Shown here: positions 9,417-18,634 of the stretch, piece after piece | How positions within the stretch are numbered: position 1 is the stretch's first letter | Layout: every line of letters begins with the position of its first letter | Source of the DNA: Synechococcus sp. ATX 2A4 | GTDB taxonomy: Bacteria; Cyanobacteriota; Cyanobacteriia; PCC-6307; Cyanobiaceae | Assembly: GCF_024346375.1 (NCBI RefSeq) | Contig: NZ_JAGQCV010000003.1 | Coordinates: 62,001 to 126,000, forward strand | DNA: 64,000 bases | Direction of reading: 5' to 3' | The notes under the pieces: model-generated | What the model saw: the letters and a program-made list of their open reading frames with translations, nothing else | Told to the model about the DNA's origin: nothing | Database searches by the model: none | Made by a program: the position numbers and the translations under genes

Positions 9417-9886
9417 AGGCCTGGTGGCTGGCGCTCTGCCTGGGGCTGGCCCTGCTGGTGGCCCCTGGGCTGCAACCGTCCATGGCTTTCGCCGCGCCGA
9501 GCATTGCCGGCGCAGGCGAAGGCGTGGGAGCAGGCGCAGACGTGGCCACCCCGGCTGGAGCTGCAGCCATTGAGCTGTTGCGGCTGCGGGTGCCGGCGGC
9601 GCAGCGCAGCTGCTGGTTGCAGGCGGAAGCGGCGGGTTGGGGGCCCTGGTTGCAGCGGCAGCAGGGTTTCGCGGGCCGGGAGCTGTTCTGGAATGCCCGC
9701 GACGCCGAAGGGGTGCTGCTGATTCGCTGGCGGCGCCCGGGCGATTGGCATGGCATTGCGGCAGCCAGCCTGGCGGAGCCCCAGCAACGCTTTGAGGCGG
9801 AGGCACGCCGCTGCCTGGCGCTCGCCGCCACCGCAGACAACCCCTTTGTGCTGCTGGGCAGCGCCGAACTGCTGCCGCAACCATGA
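9413..9886 (+). CDS. TIGR03792-type small exported protein
   Basis: 157 residues. It has an N-terminal signal peptide ([17 protein letters not shown], cleavage likely after AFA near residue 27). The mature domain starts [20 protein letters not shown] and contains [13 protein letters not shown] and [14 protein letters not shown]. This matches the short cyanobacterial family I know as TIGR03792, which resembles an ABM/dimeric-barrel domain; no biochemical role is established. It overlaps ispF by four bases and larB by four bases, so the three are probably translated in a chain. Confidence 0.75.
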   Translation: MKAWWLALCLGLALLVAPGLQPSMAFAAPSIAGAGEGVGAGADVATPAGAAAIELLRLRVPAAQRSCWLQAEAAGWGPWLQRQQGFAGRELFWNARDAEGVLLIRWRRPGDWHGIAAASLAEPQQRFEAEARRCLALAATADNPFVLLGSAELLPQP

Positions 9887-10683
9887 ACGACTCCGGCACC
9901 GGGCCGATCCCCCCCCAGAACGCCCCCCAGAACACCCCCGAGAACACTCCCCCGCACGCCCCGGTGGATGGCCTGATCGATGGGGTGGCCGAGCTTGATC
10001 TGGAGCGTCCGCTGCGGCTGGGGATGGCGGAAGCGATCTGGGGCCAGGACAAGAACGCCGCGCAGATCGCCGCCATCCTGCAGCGAGTGGCCCAGACCGC
10101 CCAGACCGCCCTGGTGACGCGGGTGAGCGAAGAAAAGGCCGCCGCCGTGGCTGGCCTTTGCCGTGTGTCGCTGCCGCGGTTACCGGCAGGGCGGGCTCTG
10201 GCCTATCACCCGATCGCCCGCTGCCTCACCCTGGGCCTGCAGGAGGGCAGCAGCGAAACGCCCTTGGGGGCCACGGCGGCGGCGGCGGTGGCGGTGGTGT
10301 GCGCCGGCAGCAGCGATCTGGCGGTGGCCCAGGAGGCAGGGCTGGCCCTGCGCTGCCATGGCATCGCCCACGACCTGGTGGTGGATGTGGGCGTGGCGGG
10401 TCTGCAGCGGCTGCTCGGCAAGCTGGAGCGGCTGCGGCGGGCCCGCGTGTTGATCGTGTGCGCCGGCATGGAGGGGGCCCTGCCCACCGTGGTGGCCGGG
10501 CTGTTGCCCCAGCCGGTGATCGCGGTGCCGGTGTCGGTGGGCTATGGGGTGAGTGCCGGCGGCATGGCGGCGCTGCACGGCATGCTCGCCAGCTGCGCGC
10601 CGGGGCTGGCCGTGGTGAACATCGACAACGGCTACGGCGCCGCCATGGCCGCTCTGCGCATCCTCAACGCTCAGAGGTGCTGA
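9883..10683 (+). CDS. larB: LarB, pyridinium-3,5-biscarboxylic acid mononucleotide synthase
   Basis: 266 residues. In lactobacilli LarB carboxylates and hydrolyses nicotinate adenine dinucleotide as the first step of nickel-pincer nucleotide synthesis. The AIR-carboxylase-like core is visible: TALVTRVSEEKA, VVCAGSSDLAVAQEA, VVDVGVAGLQRLL, VLIVCAGMEGALPTVVAGL and VPVSVGYGVSAGG. A Pro/Asn-rich N-terminal stretch of 28 residues precedes it. It is coupled by ATGA overlap to the preceding gene and converges by 13 bases with the DUF1517 gene. larC and larE are not in the window, so whether a pincer cofactor is made cannot be judged here. Confidence 0.9.
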   Translation: MNDSGTGPIPPQNAPQNTPENTPPHAPVDGLIDGVAELDLERPLRLGMAEAIWGQDKNAAQIAAILQRVAQTAQTALVTRVSEEKAAAVAGLCRVSLPRLPAGRALAYHPIARCLTLGLQEGSSETPLGATAAAAVAVVCAGSSDLAVAQEAGLALRCHGIAHDLVVDVGVAGLQRLLGKLERLRRARVLIVCAGMEGALPTVVAGLLPQPVIAVPVSVGYGVSAGGMAALHGMLASCAPGLAVVNIDNGYGAAMAALRILNAQRC

Positions 10684-11645
10684 AGCTGCGGGTAGGCGGT
10701 GAGCAGTTCCTCGGTGCTGAGCACCTCGCCCTCGCCTTCGGGCTGCCAGATCACTTCCAGCGCCAGCAGATCGCTGGAGCTCACCGCGCCCAGCACGCTG
10801 AGGGCGTTGCGCAGGTCGTCGGCGCTGCTGGCGGATTTGATCGGGATGCGGCCGCGGCTGGCCACCAGCAGGGTGATGGCGATGAAGTCGCTGGTGGCAT
10901 CGGCGTTGCCCACCGGCGCGGCGGCATCTTGAAAGCGCTTGCCGCCCACATTGGAGGTGACCTCTCGGCGCAGCTTGCTGCGCTCGGTCATCGAGAGGCG
11001 GTTGAAGGTTGTTTCAGCGCTGGGGAACGGCACCTGGCCCACTTCCACGTTGGCGTACACCCATAGATCGGGGTTGCGCAGCAACGAAAGGGTGGTTTCC
11101 TGCAGCACCCGCTGCAGGCCGGCGCTGTTGCCGGTGTCTGCTGAGGCCGCCAAACGGCGCAGGTCGGTCTGCAGATCGCGGGCCGTGGCGAGCAGGCCCA
11201 TCTGCAGCTGGGCAACCGCCACGGGGCCATCGGCGCGGGGAGCGGCCATCGCCCCGCCGCCATTGCCGCCGGGGAGCCCACCGCCACCCCGCAGGGAGTT
11301 GGCGATCACGCCCACGATCGACATCAGCACCAGGAAGCCGAACAGGCCGCCGCCGCCGAAGCCGAAGATCGGAATCAGGAAGGGAAAGCCGATGCCGCCG
11401 CCAAAGCCGCCGCCCCCCCGGTAGCCACCACCGCCGAAACCACCACCACCCCCGCCGCTGAAGTTGCGCGGCATGGAGGGGGCGGAGCGGAAACTGCCGC
11501 CGCCGATGCGGCCACCGCTGGCGGCCTGGCTGGGCTGCGGCGCAGCGAACATCACCAGGGCGCTGAGCAGGAACGGCAGCACCAGCCAGGCCGAGAGGCG
11601 CCGGCGACCTGCGCTGGCACGGCCAGTGGCTTGGGAAGAGAACAC
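10671..11645 (-). CDS. DUF1517 family membrane protein
   Basis: 324 residues from the GTG at 11645, chosen because it places a signal-like hydrophobic segment (LSAWLVLPFLLSALVMFAAP) at residues 17-36 ahead of QAASGG. Next comes a long Gly-rich segment (GGGGGGFGGGGYRGGGGFGG), a membrane segment (LFGFLVLMSIVGVIANSL) and a soluble C-terminal domain starting VAVAQLQMGLLATARDLQTDL. This order is that of DUF1517 proteins of cyanobacteria and chloroplasts, whose function is not established. Glycine repeats make the coding GC very high. It lies downstream of thiS on the same strand, with 28 bases between. Confidence 0.85.
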   Translation of the reverse strand: MFSSQATGRASAGRRRLSAWLVLPFLLSALVMFAAPQPSQAASGGRIGGGSFRSAPSMPRNFSGGGGGGFGGGGYRGGGGFGGGIGFPFLIPIFGFGGGGLFGFLVLMSIVGVIANSLRGGGGLPGGNGGGAMAAPRADGPVAVAQLQMGLLATARDLQTDLRRLAASADTGNSAGLQRVLQETTLSLLRNPDLWVYANVEVGQVPFPSAETTFNRLSMTERSKLRREVTSNVGGKRFQDAAAPVGNADATSDFIAITLLVASRGRIPIKSASSADDLRNALSVLGAVSSSDLLALEVIWQPEGEGEVLSTEELLTAYPQLQHL

Positions 11646-11673
11646 GTCAGTTGCCGCTGCGAATGCAACGAAT

Positions 11674-11883
11674 CTAGGAACCACCCCCCACGATGGTGAC
11701 AACTTCCAGCACGTCGCCCTCGCCGAGAGGCTGCTCCGGCCACTGCCGCCGGGCGAGCACCTCGTCGTTGAACTCGACCACCACCAGGCGGGGTTCATAG
11801 CCGAAATGCAGAAGCGCCTCCTGCAGGCTGAGGCCTGCGGGGCACTGGCGGGCTTCACCGTTGAGTTGCAGGGAGAGGGTCAC
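11674..11883 (-). CDS. thiS: Sulfur-carrier protein ThiS
   Basis: 69 residues from GTG 11883. ThiS is a ubiquitin-fold carrier whose C-terminal glycine is thiocarboxylated to donate sulfur for the thiazole of thiamine. It starts VTLSLQLNGEARQCPAG, the usual beta-grasp strand, and ends VVTIVGGGS. The diglycine is followed by one extra serine, which would need trimming, or the protein works with GGGS, as I recall for other cyanobacterial ThiS. It follows thiE on the same strand after a 109-base spacer, giving a thiE-thiS thiamine unit. Confidence 0.9.
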   Translation of the reverse strand: MTLSLQLNGEARQCPAGLSLQEALLHFGYEPRLVVVEFNDEVLARRQWPEQPLGEGDVLEVVTIVGGGS

Positions 11884-11992
11884 GGCAGCGGAAGGGCGAA
11901 GAGGTGGTGGAGCCGACGGCTGGGGGGCAGGGGTGAAGGGGGACAGGCCGAGGGTGTCAGAGGTGACGGCAGGGGCGTGAAGGGAGCGGTGG

Positions 11993-13081
11993 TCAGGAAA
12001 GTGGTGGCAGGGCGGCCAGCAGCTCCCGGCTGGCCGCCGCCGGATCGGGGGCCTCCATGATCGCGCGCACCACCGCCACCCCATGCGCGCCGGCCGCCAG
12101 CACCGGAGCGAGCGTGCCGGCCTCGATGCCGCCGATCGCGAAGAAGGGAAGCGGGCTCTCCGCCGCGGCCTCGCTGAGATAGCTGAACCCCACCGGCGCG
12201 CGGCCGGGCTTGGTGGGCGTGGCATGCACCGGCCCCACGCCCACGTAGTCACAGCCGTCGGTCACGGCCTGGCGCAGCTGCTCGATGCAGTGGGTGCTGC
12301 GGCCGATCAGCCGCTCCGGGCCGAGCAGGCGGCGGGCGATTGCCGGCGGCAGATCCCCCTGGCCCAGGTGCACGCCATCGGCCTCCACCGCCAGGGCCAG
12401 ATCCACCCGGTCGTTCACCAGGAACAGGGCGCCATGGCGAGCGCAGAGCCGGCGCAGGGCGGTGGCTTCGGCGAAGCGCTGGCCGTCATCGGCCTGCTTG
12501 GCCCGGTACTGCACCAGGCGGACCCCCGCCTCAAGAGCCGCCGTCACCGTGGTTTCGAGAGCTTCGAGGGTCTGACAGGGGCTGGTGATCAGATACAGCC
12601 GGCAGGAGGCCAGCTGCTGACGCCGGTGGCCCAGGCCCGCCGTGGCCTGCAGCACGGCCACTTCCAGGTCGTAGGCGAGGTAGCGCAGCGCCGAGGCCTC
12701 CGCCGCCAGCTCGGGATCGCTGCTGCGGCCGAATTCTTCGAGCACCCTCAGGGCTTCCTGCACCCGGGCGGCATTGGCCCCCAGCACCGCAGCGGAGCCA
12801 AGCCGCTGCTGCTGGGCCGGATGGGCCATGCCCGCCGCCGGATCGGTGGCGCTGTGGCGCGCCTGTTTATAGATGTTCTGATGGCGCCGGCCGAGCCGCT
12901 GGCGCATGTCCTTGCAGCGGGCCACCAGGTCGTCGCGGCCGAGGCCGAAGCGGCACCAGTCTTCGATCACGCGCAGGCCCTCCCGGGCGCGGTCGAGATT
13001 GGCATCCAGCAGGCGCAGCACCGCCGGCTCCGCAAGCGGTTCCACGGGTTCTGGAGCAGGGGCAGAGGAAGGGTCGTCCAT
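11993..13081 (-). CDS. thiE: Thiamine-phosphate synthase ThiE with cyanobacterial N-terminal domain
   Basis: 362 residues from ATG 13081. The C-terminal half (from LYLITSPCQ, about residue 160) is the TIM-barrel ThiE that joins HMP-PP and thiazole phosphate. It shows VQYRAKQADDGQRF, FLVNDRVDLALAVEADGVHLGQGDLP (only part is diagnostic), GRSTH, DYVGVGPVHATPTKPG and FAIGGIEAGTL. The N-terminal 150 residues are the helical domain found in cyanobacterial ThiE (LDANLDRAREGLRVIEDW, then NAARVQEALRVLEEF), of unassigned role. The length is normal for the cyanobacterial fused form. The upstream region is shared with a divergent small gene at 13187. Confidence 0.95.
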   Translation of the reverse strand: MDDPSSAPAPEPVEPLAEPAVLRLLDANLDRAREGLRVIEDWCRFGLGRDDLVARCKDMRQRLGRRHQNIYKQARHSATDPAAGMAHPAQQQRLGSAAVLGANAARVQEALRVLEEFGRSSDPELAAEASALRYLAYDLEVAVLQATAGLGHRRQQLASCRLYLITSPCQTLEALETTVTAALEAGVRLVQYRAKQADDGQRFAEATALRRLCARHGALFLVNDRVDLALAVEADGVHLGQGDLPPAIARRLLGPERLIGRSTHCIEQLRQAVTDGCDYVGVGPVHATPTKPGRAPVGFSYLSEAAAESPLPFFAIGGIEAGTLAPVLAAGAHGVAVVRAIMEAPDPAAASRELLAALPPLS

Positions 13082-13186
13082 CGGAGCAGGGGAAGGGTTG
13101 AGGCGGGCAACGCCGCGACGGCGCGGCGGGAATGTTGGGACGCGGCGGGACACCCTCGTTAGGGTGAGGGGCCATTCCCAGAGCCC

Positions 13187-13303
13187 ATGAATTCCGGCGG
13201 CGGCGACAGTCCGATGTGGGTGCTGGTTTCAGGGATTCTGCTGCTGGGTGGCATCGCCGCCTTCATCAGCTGGGGCCTCACGAACGCCTATCCCGCCAGC
13301 TGA
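13187..13303 (+). CDS. Small single-pass membrane protein (38 residues)
   Basis: An ATG-to-TGA frame encoding MNSGGGDSPM, a hydrophobic helix WVLVSGILLLGGIAAFISWG, and the tail LTNAYPAS. Size and topology resemble small subunits of photosynthetic or NDH-1 complexes, but I cannot match it to a named one. It is divergent from thiE (start-to-start 105 bases, which contain a small ACCCT/AGGGT hairpin) and its last 75 bases overlap the 3' end of ribF on the other strand. The clean helix followed by a short loop argues that it is a real gene rather than chance. Confidence 0.6.
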   Translation: MNSGGGDSPMWVLVSGILLLGGIAAFISWGLTNAYPAS

Positions 13304-14245
13304 GCTGGCCAGCGCCGCCGCCAGCACGCTGTCGGTGATCAGGGTGCGGGCCTGTTCGGCATCTTGGCCGATCTGGGCCTTGAGCGCATCGAGGCTCTCG
13401 AAGCGCTGCTGGGACCGGAGCAGCGCCAACGGTTGCACCTCCAGCTCGCGTCCTTCCAGCTCAATCTGGCGATCCAGCAGGTGCACCTCCACCGCCGAGG
13501 GCGCCAGGGGGTCCACCGTGGGTTGTGGCCCCAGGTTCATCACCGCCGCCATCGGGCCACTGCCGTGGCTCCAGGCCAGGGCGGCATAGACCCCCTCCTG
13601 CGGCAGGAATTTGCGCCCGTCCACCTCCAGGTTGGCGGTGGGCCAGCCGAGCGTGCGCCCCAGCCGGCGCCCGCGCACCACGGTGCCGCTGAACCGGTAG
13701 GGCCGCTCCAACAGGCGGCCGGCCTCAGCGATGCGGCCAGCGGCCAGGGCCCGGCGGATGCGGCTGCTGCTCACCCGTTCGCTGCCATCCCACAGCATCG
13801 GCAGCACCGACACCTTGAGGCCATGCAAAGCGCCGATCGCGGCCAGGGCCGTGGCATCGCCGCAGCGGTTCACGCCGAAGCGGAAGTTCTCGCCCACCGC
13901 CACCTCGCGGCACTGCAGGGCCCCCACCAGCACCCGTTCGACGAACTCCTGCGGTGTGAGGCAGGACAGCTCCCGGGTGAAGGGCACCAGCACCAACTGG
14001 CGGATGCCGAAAGGTTCCAGGAGGGAGAGTTTCTCATTGGGCAGATCGAGCCGCAGGCGGGGTTCGCCGTGCAGCAGTTCGCGGGGATGGGGCCAGAAGC
14101 TCACCACCGTGGGCACCAGGCCCGGCGTGGGGGCGGCAGCGATTGAGGCGATCACCCGTTGGTGCCCCTGGTGCAGGCCGTCGAAACTCCCGAGAGCGAC
14201 GGCGGTGGGGGTCAGGGCATCCTGGGGAGATCGCAGCGGTATCAA
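13229..14245 (-). CDS. ribF: Bifunctional riboflavin kinase / FAD synthetase RibF
   Basis: 338 residues from a TTG at 14245, chosen because the conserved start IPLRSPQDALTPTAVALG follows immediately and no ATG or GTG lies close. RibF phosphorylates riboflavin to FMN and adenylates it to FAD. The nucleotidyltransferase part shows GSFDGLHQGHQRVI and SSSRIRRALAAGR. The kinase part shows GTVVRGRRLGRTLGWPTANL, GVYAALAW and MNLGPQPTV. The last 25 residues lie antisense to a small membrane-protein gene. It is divergent from the DUF3611 gene. The start codon is the least certain point. Confidence 0.93.
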   Translation of the reverse strand: MIPLRSPQDALTPTAVALGSFDGLHQGHQRVIASIAAAPTPGLVPTVVSFWPHPRELLHGEPRLRLDLPNEKLSLLEPFGIRQLVLVPFTRELSCLTPQEFVERVLVGALQCREVAVGENFRFGVNRCGDATALAAIGALHGLKVSVLPMLWDGSERVSSSRIRRALAAGRIAEAGRLLERPYRFSGTVVRGRRLGRTLGWPTANLEVDGRKFLPQEGVYAALAWSHGSGPMAAVMNLGPQPTVDPLAPSAVEVHLLDRQIELEGRELEVQPLALLRSQQRFESLDALKAQIGQDAEQARTLITDSVLAAALASSAGGIGVREAPADEGGDATQQQNP

Positions 14246-14383
14246 CTGTCCAGACGGTTTCCGCAGGGGTCCATCCTTCCACGCGGCGCCAGGTGCTGGG
14301 GATTGGTGGTCAGGGCCTCGCAGCACGGGTGGCCGGCCATGCCAAGTTTGTTGCCATTCGCCCTTCCACCGCAAGCGCCGCCG

Positions 14384-14983
14384 ATGGCCGATCGCCTCGA
14401 TCTCCAGCAGGTTTCCGCGGCGGTGCGTCGCCTGGCCTGGATCCGTTTCTGGACCCAGGTGGTGCTGGCCGTGGTGGTGGTGGGGGTGCTGATCTTCAAC
14501 AACATCGGCTCCCGCTTGATGGCCAACACCCAGCGAGCCCTGGGGTTGGGTCCCGGGTTGTCGCTCACGACGCTGTCATTTTTCGTGCTGCTCTGGAGCC
14601 TCTGGCAGGGCTGGTTGATGGTGCGCTGCGGCCGCGCCCTGGCCAGCCCGGTGCGGCCCAGCCGCGGCGAAACGGGGCGGCTGATCAAACGCAGCGTGAT
14701 CGGCGATCTGCTGGGCCTCACCCTGGCGGCGGTGGGCTATCAAGCCCTGGCCGGCAGCCTGTTCGTGCAGGCCTCCATGCAGGTGCCCGGTTTCTTCGGC
14801 GCCCAGATCACCACGCCCGGCGGCACCGGCAGCAGGGTGATGGGCCTGCCGATCACCTCGATCGAGATGCTCTCGGTGTTGAGCAACACCCAGGTGCTGT
14901 TCGCCCACCTGGTGGGCCTGCTGCTCAGCCTGTGGCTGCTGCAGCGGGTGTACCGGCCGCTGCCGTCAGAGCGGCCCGGCTGA
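14384..14983 (+). CDS. DUF3611 family membrane protein
   Basis: 199 residues from ATG 14384; an ATG at 14339 is a weaker alternative. It starts ADRLDLQQVSAAVRRLAWIRFWTQ and carries four membrane helices: VVLAVVVVGVLIF, LSFFVLLWSLWQGWLM, a third near IGDLLGLTLAAVGYQALAG, and LFAHLVGLLLSLWLLQRVYR. Sequence, length and topology fit DUF3611, found in cyanobacteria and plant plastids, with no established role. It is divergent from ribF and convergent with surE. Confidence 0.85.
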   Translation: MADRLDLQQVSAAVRRLAWIRFWTQVVLAVVVVGVLIFNNIGSRLMANTQRALGLGPGLSLTTLSFFVLLWSLWQGWLMVRCGRALASPVRPSRGETGRLIKRSVIGDLLGLTLAAVGYQALAGSLFVQASMQVPGFFGAQITTPGGTGSRVMGLPITSIEMLSVLSNTQVLFAHLVGLLLSLWLLQRVYRPLPSERPG

Positions 14984-14995
14984 GCGAGGCCCTGC

Positions 14996-15817
14996 TCAGC
15001 CGGACCCTGTCGCCGGCAGCGCCAGCAGCGGATCGAGCCCCGCCAGCTGCGTGAGCGCCCCGCGCCAGAACAGCTCCGGCTGCAGCGGTGTGAGCGCCGC
15101 GCCGCCGCTGTGCACCTGCTCCACATCCGTGGGCCAGTCGCGCGGACCGGCTGTGGCCGCCTCCAGATCGTTGACCACCTCACCGGCCAGCCAGTAATAG
15201 GTGCGGCCGCGGGGATCGGTGCGGCAATCGAACTGATCCACATAGCGGCGCACCGCCGGGCGGCACCAGCGCACCGGGCCGATCGCGGCAGCGGGCTGGG
15301 CGGGCACATTGAGGTTCAACAGCAGGCCTTCGGGCCAGCCACCGGCGAGCATCTGCTCCGCCACCTCCAGCGCCAGGCTGGCCGCCGGGGCGAATTCGCG
15401 CCAGTCGAAGCAGGCGCTGCTCACCGCCAGCGCCTTGAGCCCCTCCAGGGTGCCCTCCATCGCCGCCGACACCGTGCCGGAATAAAAGACATCACTGCCC
15501 AGGTTCGGGCCGTGGTTGATGCCAGAGAGCACCAGATCGGGCGGTTCCGCCAGCAGCCGGCCCAGGGCCAGCTTCACGCAATCGGAAGGGGTGCCGCTGC
15601 AGGCCCAGGCCATCACCCCTTCGTCGAACAGGGCATCGGCCCGTTCCGCCCGCAGCGGGGTCTGCAGGGTGAGGCCATGGCCGGTGGCGGAGCGTTCCTG
15701 GTCGGGGCACACCACCGTGACCCGATGGCCCCGGGCGGCGGCGGCATTGGCCAGGGTGCGGATGCCCTCGGCGAAGACCCCATCGTCGTTGCTGATCAGG
15801 ATGCGGAGGCGATGCAT
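14996..15817 (-). CDS. surE: 5'/3'-nucleotidase SurE
   Basis: 273 residues from ATG 15817; an ATG four codons upstream is possible. SurE is a metal-dependent survival nucleotidase acting on nucleoside 5'- and 3'-monophosphates. Its metal site is visible: [16 protein letters not shown] at the N-terminus, the [13 protein letters not shown] loop, and [29 protein letters not shown] with its Asn and His ligands. The length is usual for the family. It is divergent from pheS (98-base gap) and convergent with the DUF3611 gene (12 bases). Confidence 0.95.
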   Translation of the reverse strand: MHRLRILISNDDGVFAEGIRTLANAAAARGHRVTVVCPDQERSATGHGLTLQTPLRAERADALFDEGVMAWACSGTPSDCVKLALGRLLAEPPDLVLSGINHGPNLGSDVFYSGTVSAAMEGTLEGLKALAVSSACFDWREFAPAASLALEVAEQMLAGGWPEGLLLNLNVPAQPAAAIGPVRWCRPAVRRYVDQFDCRTDPRGRTYYWLAGEVVNDLEAATAGPRDWPTDVEQVHSGGAALTPLQPELFWRGALTQLAGLDPLLALPATGSG

Positions 15818-15914
15818 CGGTGCGAGCACAGCGGCGGCAAAGGTGGAGGAATCCAGCCTGGCGGCAACCTAGGCGGCCCGGATCCGTACAGTCGAGCCGC
15901 TACGCCACCCCTCC

Positions 15915-16922
15915 GTGAGCGCCACGATCAGCCTCCAGCAGCTCACCGATCAGCTCGATGCCCTTGAGGCCGAAGCGGCCGCCGAGCTGCGCGCGGCTCC
16001 AGCCGCCGCCGACCTGGAGCAACTGCGGGTGGCGCTGCTGGGCAAGAAGGGGCGGCTGTCGGTGGTGCTCGGCGCCATGGGCAAGCTCTCGGCCGAGGAG
16101 CGGCCGCTGGTGGGGCAACGGGCCAACCGGCTCAAGGAGCAGCTGCAGGCGCTGCTGAACGAACGGCTGGAGGCCCTGCGCGAGGCCGCCATGGCCGAGA
16201 AGCTGCGGGGCGAAAGCCTCGACGTGACCGCGCCGAGCCGCTATGTGCCCGCCGGCCACCGCCATCCGCTGATCACCACCACCGAGGAGATCGTCGACAT
16301 CTTCGCCGGCCTCGGCTACCGGGTGGAGGAAGGCCCGGAGGTGGAGACCGATCACTACAACTTCACCGCCCTCAACATCCCGCCCCACCACCCGGCGCGG
16401 GACATGCAGGACACCTTTTATCTGACGGCCAACACCCTGCTGCGCACCCACACCTCGCCGGTGCAGATCCGCCATCTGGAGCAGAACCCTCCGCCGGTGC
16501 GGATCGTGGCACCGGGGCGCGTGTACCGGCGCGATGCGGTGGATGCCACCCATTCGCCGGTGTTCCACCAGGTGGAGGTGCTGGCGATCGACGAAGGGCT
16601 GGATTTCAGCCACCTGCGCGGCACGGTCACCACCTTTCTGCAGGCCTTCTTCGGCGACCTGCCGGTGCGGTTCCGGGCCAGCTACTTCCCCTTCACCGAA
16701 CCCTCCGCCGAGGTGGACGTGCAGTGGCGCGGCCGCTGGCTGGAGGTGATGGGCTGCGGCATGGTGGATCCGGCGGTGCTCGAAGGGCTGGGGCTGGATC
16801 CCGAGCGCTGGAGCGGCTTCGCCGCCGGGCTGGGGGTGGAGCGCTTCTGCATGGTGCGCCACGGCATCGACGACATCCGCCGCCTGTACACCAGCGATCT
16901 GCGCTTCCTCGAACAGTTCTGA
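15915..16922 (+). CDS. pheS: Phenylalanyl-tRNA synthetase alpha subunit
   Basis: 335 residues from GTG 15915. PheS forms the catalytic half of the (alpha-beta)2 enzyme; pheT is not in the window, as is common in cyanobacteria. It shows the N-terminal coiled coil with [12 protein letters not shown], and the class II core: motif 1 region [29 protein letters not shown], motif 2 [26 protein letters not shown] and motif 3 [18 protein letters not shown]. The length is typical. The next gene on the strand is nadK. Confidence 0.97.
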   Translation: MSATISLQQLTDQLDALEAEAAAELRAAPAAADLEQLRVALLGKKGRLSVVLGAMGKLSAEERPLVGQRANRLKEQLQALLNERLEALREAAMAEKLRGESLDVTAPSRYVPAGHRHPLITTTEEIVDIFAGLGYRVEEGPEVETDHYNFTALNIPPHHPARDMQDTFYLTANTLLRTHTSPVQIRHLEQNPPPVRIVAPGRVYRRDAVDATHSPVFHQVEVLAIDEGLDFSHLRGTVTTFLQAFFGDLPVRFRASYFPFTEPSAEVDVQWRGRWLEVMGCGMVDPAVLEGLGLDPERWSGFAAGLGVERFCMVRHGIDDIRRLYTSDLRFLEQF

Positions 16923-17015
16923 GCCTGCGGCACGCCCGCCAGGATCCCCTCACCGCCAGCACCCCCTGAGACCCCGAGCCCCCTCATAAACTCTCGAAAT
17001 CTCTGCGCGCGATCG

Positions 17016-17969
17016 GTGCCCTGCGTCGGACTGATCGTCAACGACGGCAAGGCTGTGGCCGTCCGCACCGCCGATGCGATCGAGGCGCGCTTCACCGCCG
17101 CCGGTTCCACGGTGGTGCGGGTGAGCAGTTCCGGCGGCATGGTGGGCTTCGCCAACCCGGACACCCACCTGCGCAGCCTCGGCTACACCGCCTGCGTGCC
17201 GGCCAGCTTTCACCCCCAGATGCAGCTGGCGGTGGTGCTTGGCGGGGATGGCACCGTGCTTTCGGCCGCCCGCCAGACCGCCCCGATCGGGGTGCCGATC
17301 CTGACGATCAACACCGGCCACATGGGCTTCCTCGCCGAGGCCTACCTCAACGAGCTCGATGGAGCCCTCGACCAGTTGCTGGAGGGCAAGTGGACGGTGG
17401 AGGAGCGCACCATGCTGGTGGTGAGCGTGATGCGGGGGGAGCACCGCCGCTGGGAGGTGCTCTGCCTCAACGAGATGGCCCTGCACCGGGAACCACTCAC
17501 CAGCATGTGTCACTTCGAGATCGCCATCGGCCGCCACGTGCCGGTGGACATCTCCGCCGACGGGGTGATCCTCTCGACGCCCACGGGCTCCACCGCCTAC
17601 GCCCTCTCCGCCGGTGGGCCGGTGATCACCCCCGACTGCCCGGTGCTGCAGCTCACGCCGATCGCGCCCCATTCGCTGGCCTCCCGCGCCCTGGTCTTCA
17701 GCGACCGGGAGCCGGTGACCGTGTTCCCCGCCACGCCCGAGCGGCTGATGATGGTGGTGGATGGCAGCGCCGGCTGCTACGTGTGGCCGGAAGACCGGGT
17801 GCTGATCCGCCGCAGTGAACACACGGCCCGCTTCGTGCGGCTTCAAGACCACGAGTTCTTCCAGGTGCTGCGCAACAAGCTGGGCTGGGGCCTGCCGCAC
17901 GTGGCCAAACCCGACAGCCATGAGCACGGCGGCGGCCCGCGCCCGGAGACCGGGACTGAGCGGGCGTGA
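17016..17969 (+). CDS. nadK: NAD kinase
   Basis: 317 residues from GTG 17016. NadK phosphorylates NAD to NADP. The GGDG motif is present in [16 protein letters not shown], with [10 protein letters not shown], the NE/D motif in LNEMALHRE, and the glycine-rich [21 protein letters not shown]. It is slightly long owing to a His/Gly-rich tail. Its stop overlaps the GTG of the following OmpR-type gene (GTGA), and that gene's stop overlaps the next (ATGA), so three genes are probably translated together. Confidence 0.96.
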   Translation: MPCVGLIVNDGKAVAVRTADAIEARFTAAGSTVVRVSSSGGMVGFANPDTHLRSLGYTACVPASFHPQMQLAVVLGGDGTVLSAARQTAPIGVPILTINTGHMGFLAEAYLNELDGALDQLLEGKWTVEERTMLVVSVMRGEHRRWEVLCLNEMALHREPLTSMCHFEIAIGRHVPVDISADGVILSTPTGSTAYALSAGGPVITPDCPVLQLTPIAPHSLASRALVFSDREPVTVFPATPERLMMVVDGSAGCYVWPEDRVLIRRSEHTARFVRLQDHEFFQVLRNKLGWGLPHVAKPDSHEHGGGPRPETGTERA

Positions 17970-18634
17970 GCCAGCCGTTGATCCTGCTGATCGGCCCGGA
18001 GGCCGAAGCGATGGCGCCGCGGCTGGAAGCCTCCGGTTACCGCACTGCCCTGGCAGGCTCCCTGCCCGAGCCCGCCGCCGTGGTGCTGCTGTCGGGGGAG
18101 ATCGGCACCCTCAGCATTCCCGCCCTGCGGCTCACGATGGAGCGCGTGCCCCTGCTGCTCGACATCGTGGACGACAGCGTGGAGGGCCGCTCCGAGTGCC
18201 TCAGCGCCGGCGCCAATGATTTCTGGCTGTCATCGGCCGGCGCCAGCGATCTGCTGATGCGGCTGAGGCTGATCCTGCAGCGGCGCGCGCAGCCCCTACC
18301 AATCAAAGGCGTGCTGGAGGTGGCCGATCTGCGGCTTGACCCCACCCTCAAACGCGCCCAGCGCGGCAACCGCGTGCTCACGCTCACGGGCCGCGAATAC
18401 CGGCTGCTGGTGCTGCTGGTGCGCCAGGCGGGCGAGGTGCTTAGCCGCGAGCAGATCCTGCGCGAGGCCTGGGACGACCCGAGCGAAGCCGCCAGCAACG
18501 TGGTGGAGGTGTATGTGCGCTACCTGCGCCAGAAGCTGGAGGAAGGGGGTGAGCGCCGCTTGATCCACACGGTGCGGGGCCGGGGCTACTGCCTCTGTGA
18601 TCGCCAGCTCCCCAACGGCAAGCCGGCGCCATGA
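17966..18634 (+). CDS. OmpR-type transcription factor with degenerate receiver domain
   Basis: 222 residues. The C-terminal half is a winged-helix OmpR/PhoB DNA-binding domain: [40 protein letters not shown] and [11 protein letters not shown]. The N-terminal 110 residues fold-match a receiver but lack the normal residues. There is no acidic pair after the first strand ([11 protein letters not shown]), Ser/Gly stand where the phosphorylated Asp should be (VVLLSGEIG), and the usual Lys strand reads LLLDIVDDS. It is therefore probably not phosphorylated in the standard way. It is translationally coupled to nadK and a DUF192 gene, a conserved-looking arrangement. Confidence 0.88.
   Translation: MSQPLILLIGPEAEAMAPRLEASGYRTALAGSLPEPAAVVLLSGEIGTLSIPALRLTMERVPLLLDIVDDSVEGRSECLSAGANDFWLSSAGASDLLMRLRLILQRRAQPLPIKGVLEVADLRLDPTLKRAQRGNRVLTLTGREYRLLVLLVRQAGEVLSREQILREAWDDPSEAASNVVEVYVRYLRQKLEEGGERRLIHTVRGRGYCLCDRQLPNGKPAP

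Noticed and set aside
11672-11883. ThiS ending in GGGS as a truncated or mutated carrier
   Set aside because: I recall cyanobacterial ThiS ending with an extra residue after the diglycine, and the rest of the protein is intact, so it is treated as normal.
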